Shown here piece by piece: positions 1 through 6,081 of a stretch of 41,042 bases of DNA (positions are counted from its first letter, which is position 1; each line of letters opens with the position of its first letter). Source of the stretch: an uncultured Anaerolineales bacterium (GTDB lineage Bacteria; Chloroflexota; Anaerolineae; Anaerolineales; Villigracilaceae); NCBI GenBank assembly GCA_937960595.1, contig CALGPL010000015.1, positions 1 through 41,042 on the forward strand, read 5' to 3'. A program made the translations under genes and the position numbers. Under the pieces are notes generated by a model. It was not told where the DNA came from. It saw only the letters and a program-made list of their open reading frames with translations, and did no database searches.

Positions 1-963
1 CGCGACCCCTCCCGCTTTCAGAAAACGCTCGGACCCGAAGCGCGCGCCTACCTGGAGCAGGTGATTGCCCGCTACGGGGCGTATGTCCGCTATTGGGAAA
101 TCGGCAACGAGATGGACCACTGGCGCGCCGCCGACCCCGGCGAATCGCGCCCCGCCGGGGCGGAACGCCCCCCGCTCGCCCCCGCCGACGGCTTCAGCCC
201 GCAGGAACAGGGCGCGTTTTTGGCGCAGGCTGCCGCCTTCATCCGCGAGCGCGACCCCGATGCCGTCATCGTCCTGCCCGGGCTGAGCGCCCCCGCCGAG
301 TACCCGGTAGATGTCTGGCTGGAGGGCGTCTTGCAGGGCGGCGGCAGCGACTGGTTCGACGTGGTCAACTATCACTACTACGGCAACTGGCAGGGCTACT
401 GCCGTCAGCGCCAGACTTTTCAGTCATTTTTAGAGCGGCATGGGCTGAGCGATAAACCCGTCTGGATGACCGAAAGCGGCGCCACCCGCGACCCCAACCT
501 GACCCTGCGCACGGACTACCCCAACAGCCCCCAAGCCCAAGCCGCCGACATCTTCCGCCGCCTGGCGCCCGCCTACGCCTTAGGCGATGACCTGGTGATG
601 TGGCACACCTACCTCGATTCGCCCGACTTGCCCGGCAACGACTGGCGCGGCTACGGCATTCGCAATCACGATGGCGAAGTGCAGCCCGCCTACTACGCCC
701 TGCAACTGTTCGTTCAGGAACTCATCCCCTTCGCTCAGGCGGAAGCCGTCTCGTGCGATGGGCGCGGGGCGAACGTCTTCCGCTTCGTCCGCGAAGACGG
801 CGCGGAACGTTACGTCGTGTGGGGAACGGGGCAGTTCGCCATTCCGCAGGGAATCAGCCAGCAGGTCAGCGTCGTCCCCGATGGGCAGGGCGGCTACGTC
901 TGGCAGCCCGCCGTCCCCGGTCAGAGCATCCGCCTGAGCGATACCCCCCTCCTGCTGCGCTGA
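1..963 (+). CDS. Glycoside hydrolase, clan GH-A-like TIM barrel (5' partial)
   Basis: The frame is open to the window's left edge, so the N-terminus is missing; 320 residues remain. The motif YWEIGNEMDH (Glu37, counted from the first visible codon) is the usual acid/base strand of clan GH-A retaining glycosidases, and VWMTESGATRD (Glu158) fits the nucleophile strand. Between them lie typical barrel residues (VNYHYYGNW), and a short beta-rich segment follows at the C-terminus. This points to a GH39/GH5/GH30-type enzyme, but family and substrate cannot be fixed from the fragment. No transmembrane anchor is visible at the C-terminus, and secretion cannot be judged without the N-terminus. The next gene fragment starts 5 nt after the stop. 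Confidence 0.8.
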   Translation, partial: RDPSRFQKTLGPEARAYLEQVIARYGAYVRYWEIGNEMDHWRAADPGESRPAGAERPPLAPADGFSPQEQGAFLAQAAAFIRERDPDAVIVLPGLSAPAEYPVDVWLEGVLQGGGSDWFDVVNYHYYGNWQGYCRQRQTFQSFLERHGLSDKPVWMTESGATRDPNLTLRTDYPNSPQAQAADIFRRLAPAYALGDDLVMWHTYLDSPDLPGNDWRGYGIRNHDGEVQPAYYALQLFVQELIPFAQAEAVSCDGRGANVFRFVREDGAERYVVWGTGQFAIPQGISQQVSVVPDGQGGYVWQPAVPGQSIRLSDTPLLLR

Positions 964-968
964 ACGCC

Positions 969-1187
969 ATGACCAAGCATTCCTGTCCCCTGTGCGGCGC
1001 GCCCATGCCTTTCGACCCGCGTTACCCGCGCGCCGTCTGCCCGCAGTGCGCCGCGCAGGCGTGCGATTCGCAAGGGCGCCCGCTCGATTTTTTCAACGAA
1101 GGCATGGGCGGCGGTTTTTACGCCACCCAATGTCCCCTTTGTTACCGATGCCAACACTCTCGGCCTGTATCACCTGAACGAAGGTAG
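969..1187 (+). pseudogene. Truncated zinc-ribbon protein
   Basis: An ATG-started frame of 72 codons. The N-terminus reads MTKHSCPLCGAPMPFDPRYP, followed by VCPQCA, a clear CxxC...CxxC zinc ribbon, then LDFFNEGMGGGF. As I recall the family of small zinc-ribbon proteins with this start, the chain continues past the GGF segment into another conserved C-terminal half. Here, after GGGFYAT (about position 1128), it turns into an unrelated Cys/Arg-rich tail that overlaps a LamG-like sequence in another frame. I read it as a gene cut by a deletion or recombination junction. A short functional ribbon protein cannot be excluded. Confidence 0.6.
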
Positions 1188-1275
1188 CGGGACGCTCAGG
1201 CGCTCAACCATCAATAATGTTCCGCTTGAGCCGCTGGCCTTCGCGCCGTTGCGCGGACGGCATGGCTGGCGGTGA
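1129..1275 (+). pseudogene. LamG/concanavalin-like domain fragment
   Basis: In the frame beginning at 1129 the translation contains GLYHLNEGSGTL, the typical opening strand of LamG/concanavalin A-like sugar-binding domains in secreted proteins. It has no start codon of its own, overlaps the tail of the zinc-ribbon fragment, and stops at 1273-1275 after about 48 codons, far short of a complete LamG domain (roughly 150-200 residues). It looks like the remnant of a larger secreted or surface protein left by the same rearrangement that cut the upstream gene. Confidence 0.5.
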
Positions 1276-1278
1276 AAA

Positions 1279-1318
1279 TCAACCGTCCCGAAGGCTTCAC
1301 TTTCTTCGGGACGGTTGA
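1279..1318. terminator. Bidirectional hairpin terminator
   Basis: A perfect 15-bp inverted repeat (1279-1293 and 1304-1318, arm TCAACCGTCCCGAAG) with a 10-nt loop. Read on the minus strand the hairpin is followed by a short T run (GATTTTC), so it suits the minus-strand DJ-1/PfpI gene that ends at 1329. It also closes the plus-strand remnants. Confidence 0.8.
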
Positions 1319-1328
1319 GAGAGACCGG

Positions 1329-1907
1329 TTAGAGTTCGATTTTTGCGCCCAGCAGTTTCATGAACTGCGAAAGCCAGGCCGGGTGAGCCGGCCAGGCCGG
1401 GGCCGAGACCAGGTTGCCCTCGCTGACGGCCTGGTCAACCGGAATGTCGGCATATTCGCCGCCGCTGCTGGTGACATCCGGTCCGACCGCCGGGTAGGCG
1501 CTGCAGGTGCGTCCTTGCAGCACGCCCGCCGCCGCCAGCACCTGCGCCCCATGGCAAATGGCCGCCACCGGCTTGTTGGTCTCAAAGAAGTGCCGGGTGA
1601 TTTCCAACACGCGCGGATTCAGGCGGATGTATTCGGGCGCCCGCCCGCCGGGGATGACCAGACCGGCATATTCGGCCTCGTTGATTTCGCTGAAGGTTTT
1701 GTTGAGTTTGAAGTTGTGGCCGCGTTTCTCGCTATAGGTCTGGTCGCCCTCGAAATCGTGGACCGCCGTCCGCACTACGTCGCCTGCGGCTTTATCGGGG
1801 CAGGCGGCCTCCACCGTGTAGCCTACGGCAGCGAGGGCCTGAAACGGCACCATCACCTCGTAGTCCTCAACGTAATCGCCAACCAGGAACAAGATTTTTT
1901 TGGACAT
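1329..1907 (-). CDS. DJ-1/PfpI family protein
   Basis: 192 residues, the normal size for a single-domain DJ-1/PfpI protein (glutamine-amidotransferase-like fold; members are described as proteases, glyoxalase-like or deglycating stress proteins). AAICHGAQ carries the nucleophile-elbow Cys118 followed by His119, and Glu14 (GDYVEDYE) is the conserved acidic partner. The oxyanion-site glycines lie in [10 protein letters not shown]. The start was set at [10 protein letters not shown] because a strong AAGGAGGAAC ribosome-binding site lies at 1911-1920; the longer open frame runs back through the promoter and operator. It is divergent from the GntR regulator and probably repressed by it. Substrate unknown. 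Confidence 0.9.
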   Translation of the reverse strand: MSKKILFLVGDYVEDYEVMVPFQALAAVGYTVEAACPDKAAGDVVRTAVHDFEGDQTYSEKRGHNFKLNKTFSEINEAEYAGLVIPGGRAPEYIRLNPRVLEITRHFFETNKPVAAICHGAQVLAAAGVLQGRTCSAYPAVGPDVTSSGGEYADIPVDQAVSEGNLVSAPAWPAHPAWLSQFMKLLGAKIEL

Positions 1908-1962
1908 GGGGTTCCTCCTTTGGGAAATGTGGGAAATACAACCAGGCCGCCCGGTGGGGCTT

Positions 1963-1975
1963 TTGGTATTACCAA
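1963..1975. promoter_or_regulatory. GntR/FadR-type operator 1
   Basis: TTGGTATTACCAA, a perfect 13-bp palindrome around one central base. It matches the TGGT-N3-ACCA pattern of the PdhR/LldR/GlcC branch of FadR regulators. It overlaps the predicted transcription start of the DJ-1/PfpI gene, so binding should block that promoter. Confidence 0.75.
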
Positions 1976-1976
1976 T

Positions 1977-2005
1977 ATCATACAGCCGAAGCAAATTTTT
2001 GTCAA
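1977..2005 (-). promoter_or_regulatory. Promoter of the DJ-1/PfpI gene
   Basis: Minus strand TTGACA (2005-2000), exactly 17 nt, TATGAT (1982-1977): a near-consensus housekeeping-sigma promoter. The predicted start near 1970 falls inside the palindrome at 1963-1975. Confidence 0.8.
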
Positions 2006-2048
2006 GAATGGCCGATATTTGGCTTGTTAAGGGGTGATTAACACCATC

Positions 2049-2077
2049 TTGACAAAAACTGGTAATACCAGCATAAT
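2049..2077 (+). promoter_or_regulatory. Promoter of the GntR regulator (leaderless)
   Basis: TTGACA (2049-2054), 17 nt, CATAAT (2072-2077). The ATG of the regulator lies 6 nt after the -10 box, so transcription should begin at or next to the start codon. No Shine-Dalgarno sequence precedes the ATG, which agrees with a leaderless message. Confidence 0.75.
2059..2071. promoter_or_regulatory. GntR/FadR-type operator 2
   Basis: CTGGTAATACCAG, a 13-bp palindrome with the same core as operator 1, sits exactly in the spacer between the -35 and -10 boxes of the regulator's own promoter. This predicts negative autoregulation. Confidence 0.75.
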
Positions 2078-2083
2078 CAAGAC

Positions 2084-2818
2084 ATGACTGTTTCACGTTC
2101 CTCCCAGCAGCCCGTTTATCTCGCCGTCGTAGATTACCTTGCCAATTTAATCAAGCAAGGCGCGTTGCAGCCCGGCGACCCTTTGACCTCGGAGCGCGCT
2201 TTGTGCGAGCAATTCGGCATCAGCCGCACCTCGGTGCGCAAAGCGTTGGCGATTCTCTCCGGCATGGGGCTGGTGGAAGTGACCCCCCGCAGCGGCGCGC
2301 GCGTGGCGCAGGCCAGTTCGCAGGCCGCCATCGCTTCGCTCAGCCAGATGATTGCCCGCAACCGTTATCAGGCCGTCCACCTGTACGAAGTCCGCCGCCT
2401 GATTGAAGTGCAGGCCGCCCGCCTGGCTGCCATGCGCCGCGAGGAAGCGGATGTCATCAAACTGCGCGAGCAGCACCACATCATCCAGAACAGCCTGCAA
2501 AACCCGTCTGTCCTGCACCAGGCCGATATGCGCCTGCACGTTGGAATTGCCGAAAGCACCAAAAACCCCTTCTTCGGCGAACTGATGAACGTCCTGATTG
2601 CCGCCTACATGGAAATCTTCAACGTCGTCTGGTCGCCCTGGGGCAGCCCGCAGGAGGAGCAGGCCTTGTTCTCGCGTTACTTCCAGCAGCACGGACTGAT
2701 TGTCGAAGCGATTGCCGAGCAAGACCCCGAAGCCGCCGCCGCCTACATGACCCAGCACATTGACGATTCGCGCAAGCAGTACGAGCGCATGTTGGCCCTC
2801 CGCTCTCAGGCAGTGTGA
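2084..2818 (+). CDS. FadR-family (GntR/FCD) transcriptional regulator
   Basis: 244 residues. The N-terminal winged helix (about residues 8-75) contains [19 protein letters not shown], a typical GntR recognition-helix region. The C-terminal part (about 90-235) has the FCD ligand domain pattern, including the metal-site residues in [21 protein letters not shown] and MTQHIDD. The two matching palindromes upstream are the expected operator type for this branch, whose known effectors are often lactate, glycolate, pyruvate or related acids. That fits the D-2-hydroxyacid dehydrogenase gene immediately downstream. The effector itself is inferred, not seen. Start at 2084 because the promoter -10 box leaves room for no other. 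Confidence 0.92.
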   Translation: MTVSRSSQQPVYLAVVDYLANLIKQGALQPGDPLTSERALCEQFGISRTSVRKALAILSGMGLVEVTPRSGARVAQASSQAAIASLSQMIARNRYQAVHLYEVRRLIEVQAARLAAMRREEADVIKLREQHHIIQNSLQNPSVLHQADMRLHVGIAESTKNPFFGELMNVLIAAYMEIFNVVWSPWGSPQEEQALFSRYFQQHGLIVEAIAEQDPEAAAAYMTQHIDDSRKQYERMLALRSQAV

Positions 2819-2826
2819 TAGTTGGC

Positions 2827-2911
2827 AGTCATCAGTCATCAGTCACCCTTCACCATTTCCCGTTCACCATTCACCATTCCACCATTTACCATTCCCCATC
2901 CACCATTTCCT
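2827..2911 (+). repeat. Heptanucleotide repeat array
   Basis: About twelve consecutive 7-nt units fill the gap between the regulator and the dehydrogenase. They begin with GTCATCA twice in a row, drift to TTCACCA (several copies), and after a one-base register slip become CCACCAT/TTACCAT-type units. The array ends directly against the ATG at 2912, so that gene has no Shine-Dalgarno sequence. Confidence 0.85.
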
Positions 2912-5860
2912 ATGACTCTCCTCTCCTTCCTCGATGAATTACGCCGCTCCGTCCGCGGCGAAGTCCGCACGGATGACATCAGCCGCATCCTGTACAGTTG
3001 CGACGCCAGCATCTACCAGGTCATGCCCTACGGCGTCTTGATTCCCCGCTCGGTGGAAGACATTCAAACCGCCGTTCAACTGGCGGCGAAGTACCGTATT
3101 CCCCTCCTGCCGCGCGGCGGCGGGACGAGCATGGCCGGGCAGACCGTCAACGAAGCCCTGGTCATTGACACCACCCCCCACCTGAACCGCATCCTCGAAG
3201 TCAACCCCGAAGAGCGCTGGGTGCGCGCCGAGCCGGGCGTCATCCTGGCCTCGCTCAACGCCCATCTCAAACCCTATGGGCTGAAATACGGCCCCGACCC
3301 GGCCAGCGGCACGCGCGCCGTCTTGGGCGGCATCGTCGGCAACAACTCCTCCGGTTCGCACTCGATTCTCTACGGCATGACCGCCGACCACATCCTGGCG
3401 GTCAAGGTCATCCTGGCGGATGGTTCGCTGGTTGAGTTTTCGCCCAAAACCGAGGCCGAACTGGAGCAAATTCAAAAGGGGAGCGGCTTCGAGGCCGAAA
3501 TCTACCGCCAAATGTTGGCCCTCGTCCGCGACCCGCGCAACCTGGAAATCATCCGCCAAAGCACGCCCCGGCACTGGCGGCGCTGCGGCGGCTACAACCT
3601 CGACCGCCTGACCGATGGACAGGGCTTCTCCTTCCGCTGGCCGCACGACCCGCGCTTCAACCTCGCCAAACTCATCTGCGGCTCCGAAGGCACGCTTGGC
3701 TTCGTCACCGAAGTCAAACTCAACCTGGTGCCAACGCCCAAACTGACCGCCCTCGCCATCGTCCACTTTGACGAACTGCGCGCCTCGCTCGATTCCGTCC
3801 CGGCCATGCTGGAAGTCGAACCCAGCGCGGTGGAAATGTGGGACGCGCACAGCATGGCGCTGGTGGAAAACGCCCCCGTCTTTGCCGAAATGCAGCGCGC
3901 CTTCATTCGCGGCAAGCCCAACAACGTCATGATGGTGGAATTCTACGGCGAGAGCCTGCCCGAACTCGAAGCCAAATTGGAACGTCTCACCCGTCACCTG
4001 CAAACCCGCCGCGTGCCGTTCACCGAGATTGTCAACCTGACCGACCCGGCCGCCATCGAAAACGTCTGGAAGGTGCGCACGGCGGGCTTCGGCATCCTGA
4101 TGGGCATGCGCGGCGATGTGAAACCGCTCGCCATCGTGGATGATGCCGCCGTGCCGCCCGCCCATTTGGCCGATTACATCCTCCAACTCGAAGAATACTG
4201 CCAGCGCGACCTCGACCACGAAATTTCGTACTTCGCCCACGCCAGCGCCGGCTGTCTGCACGTCCACAACCTGCTCAACGCCAAACTGGCCGCCGATGTC
4301 GCCAAATTCCCTCAAATCGTCTCCTTCTCCGGCGACCTGCTCAAACGATACGGCGGCGTCCTCTCCAGCGAACACGGCGATGGCCGCCTGCGCAGTTGGC
4401 TCAACCCACACTTCTTCGGCGAGGAGATGTACGGCCTGTTCAAGCAGGTCAAACGCATCTTCGACCCGCACAACCTCTTCAACCCCGGCAATATCGTGGA
4501 CGCGCCGCCCATGACCGAACACCTGCGCTACGGCCCGGCCTACCGCGCCCGGCCCCTCACGCCCGCGCTCGATTTCGGCCCCGAAGGCTACGACCGCGCC
4601 GTGGAGATGTGCAACGGCACCGCCCTCTGCCGCACGCTGACCGGTACGATGTGTCCCACCTACAAAGCCAGCCTCGATGAGCAACTCAGCACGCGCGGGC
4701 GCGCCAACGCTCTGCGCGCCGCCATTTCGGGCAAAATTGCCTTCGATTCGCCCGGCGTCTATGAGACCCTCGACCTGTGCGTCAGTTGCAAGGCCTGCAA
4801 GAGCGAATGCCCCTCCTCGGTGGACATGGCGAAACTCAAAGCCGAGTATCTCTACCAGTATTACAAAACCCATTTCATGTCGCTGCGCTCGCGCTTCTTT
4901 TCCTATTTTGGCAACTTAAGCCGCCTGGCCGCCGGCCCGATGGCGCCGCTCTCAAACTTTGTTTTGAATTTAGGATTTGCGCGCGGGATAATGAATCGCG
5001 TCTTGAAGTTGGCCCCGGCGCGGCCTCTCCCGGCCTTTGCCCGCCGCACCTTCGACGACGTTTACCGCCGCCGAAAGCGGGCCCTCACCCCAAAGGGAAC
5101 ACTCCCTTCCCCTGCGGGGGAAGGGCTGGGGATGAGGGGCAGGTCCGTCGTCCTCCTCGTGGACGTGACCCGCAACTACAACCGCCCCGAAATCGCCGAG
5201 GCCGCCTATCACGTCCTGGAAGCCTGCGGGTTTGAAGTCATCGTCCCGCCGGTGCATGATTTCGGGCGCCCGGCCTTCTCCAAAGGCAACCTGGATGTGG
5301 CGCGCCGCAAAGCGTTGCAAGCCCTGAACGTCCTCGCCCCGTATGCGGCGCAAAACATCCCAATTGTGGGGCTGGAGCCGAGCGATGTTTCCATGCTCAT
5401 CGAAGACAACGCCTCGCTCCTGCCGGGCGATGCGCGCGTCGGGCAGGTGGCCGCGCAGACGCTGACCTTTGAAGAATTTCTGTGGCGCGAAATGCAGGCC
5501 GGCCATCTGACGGGCAAATTCAAGCCCCAAAGCGGCAAAATCCTCCTGCACGGGCATTGCCACCAAAAGGCGCTCATCGGCACGCGATACAGCGAAGAAC
5601 TGCTGGCCTTTCTCGGCTACGAAGTGCAAGAAGCCGGTTCTGGCTGCTGCGGCATGGCCGGTTCTTTCGGCTACGAAGCCGAGCATTACGAACTCTCGCT
5701 GAAAATGGGCGAACTGACCCTGCTGCCTGCCGTTCGCGCCCAAAGCCCGGAGACGCTGATTGTGGCCGCCGGCGTCAGTTGCAGCGAACAAATCGCGCAC
5801 GGCGCGCAGCGTCAACCCCTCCACCCGGCCCAGGTTTTGTATCGGGCGTTGAATCGGTAA
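2912..5860 (+). CDS. FAD-linked D-2-hydroxyacid dehydrogenase with Fe-S and CCG domains
   Basis: 982 residues, arranged like the long fused GlcD-GlcF proteins (YdiJ/D-2-hydroxyglutarate or D-lactate dehydrogenases). FAD-binding PCMH domain about 30-215 with PRGGGTSMAGQTV (67-79), FAD-oxidase C domain to about 540, then a two-cluster ferredoxin-like module: Cys567, Cys573, Cys581 and CVSCKACKSECP (Cys623-633). The C-terminal CCG region contains GHCHQKA (Cys883) and GSGCCGMAGSFG (Cys912-913). The enzyme would oxidise a D-2-hydroxy acid and pass electrons to quinone or another carrier. Start chosen at MTLLSFLDEL; upstream is repeat array. Residues about 724-743 are encoded by a palindromic repeat inserted in the linker. 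Exact substrate not determinable. Confidence 0.88.
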   Translation: MTLLSFLDELRRSVRGEVRTDDISRILYSCDASIYQVMPYGVLIPRSVEDIQTAVQLAAKYRIPLLPRGGGTSMAGQTVNEALVIDTTPHLNRILEVNPEERWVRAEPGVILASLNAHLKPYGLKYGPDPASGTRAVLGGIVGNNSSGSHSILYGMTADHILAVKVILADGSLVEFSPKTEAELEQIQKGSGFEAEIYRQMLALVRDPRNLEIIRQSTPRHWRRCGGYNLDRLTDGQGFSFRWPHDPRFNLAKLICGSEGTLGFVTEVKLNLVPTPKLTALAIVHFDELRASLDSVPAMLEVEPSAVEMWDAHSMALVENAPVFAEMQRAFIRGKPNNVMMVEFYGESLPELEAKLERLTRHLQTRRVPFTEIVNLTDPAAIENVWKVRTAGFGILMGMRGDVKPLAIVDDAAVPPAHLADYILQLEEYCQRDLDHEISYFAHASAGCLHVHNLLNAKLAADVAKFPQIVSFSGDLLKRYGGVLSSEHGDGRLRSWLNPHFFGEEMYGLFKQVKRIFDPHNLFNPGNIVDAPPMTEHLRYGPAYRARPLTPALDFGPEGYDRAVEMCNGTALCRTLTGTMCPTYKASLDEQLSTRGRANALRAAISGKIAFDSPGVYETLDLCVSCKACKSECPSSVDMAKLKAEYLYQYYKTHFMSLRSRFFSYFGNLSRLAAGPMAPLSNFVLNLGFARGIMNRVLKLAPARPLPAFARRTFDDVYRRRKRALTPKGTLPSPAGEGLGMRGRSVVLLVDVTRNYNRPEIAEAAYHVLEACGFEVIVPPVHDFGRPAFSKGNLDVARRKALQALNVLAPYAAQNIPIVGLEPSDVSMLIEDNASLLPGDARVGQVAAQTLTFEEFLWREMQAGHLTGKFKPQSGKILLHGHCHQKALIGTRYSEELLAFLGYEVQEAGSGCCGMAGSFGYEAEHYELSLKMGELTLLPAVRAQSPETLIVAAGVSCSEQIAHGAQRQPLHPAQVLYRALNR
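5082..5139 (+). repeat. Nested palindromic element inside the dehydrogenase gene
   Basis: Outer arms CCCTCACCCC (5082-5091) and GGGGATGAGGG (5128-5138, one bulged A) enclose inner arms CCCTTCCCC (5104-5112) and GGGGAAGGG (5117-5125). The design resembles widespread intergenic palindromic repeats with CCCTCACCC/GGGTGAGGG ends. Here it is translated in frame as a Pro/Gly-rich linker between the Fe-S module and the CCG region. Confidence 0.7.
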
Positions 5861-5868
5861 GGTGAATC

Positions 5869-5940
5869 ATGGACGTTTCTGCCGCTAAACGAAATATTCT
5901 GCTCCTGGCCCTGGTTGTCTCCCTCCTGCCCGCCTGCTAA
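5869..5940 (+). pseudogene. Lipoprotein signal-peptide stub
   Basis: Encodes MDVSAAKRNILLLALVVSLL followed by PAC and a TAA stop: a basic n-region, a hydrophobic stretch and a lipobox (LLPAC) ending exactly at the lipidation cysteine. After the stop the same frame continues with a Pro/Ala-rich segment as expected after a lipobox, ending within 12 codons. It therefore looks like the 5' end of a lost lipoprotein gene with a nonsense change. It starts 8 nt after the dehydrogenase stop. A tiny lipidated peptide is possible but unlikely. Confidence 0.5.
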
Positions 5941-6081
5941 CCCGCGCCGCTGGCGGCCGGGCGAACATGACCTGATAAGATCGATCGCCTCTTTATGCGG
6001 CTCCCCGACTGCTTCGACCGCGCCTGAGGCGATGGATGCTCCCTTTGGGAATTCGTAACCTTTGTGTCCCCTTCTTTGTGT

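Noticed and set aside
2827-2911. CRISPR array
   Set aside because: Units are only 7 nt with no spacers between them.
2939-4873. Long antisense open frame within the FAD/Fe-S dehydrogenase gene
   Set aside because: It mirrors a conserved plus-strand enzyme, has no recognisable domain or ribosome-binding site, and such mirror frames are common at high GC.
5082-5139. Complete insertion sequence in the dehydrogenase gene
   Set aside because: No transposase, no target duplication; only a 58-nt palindrome.
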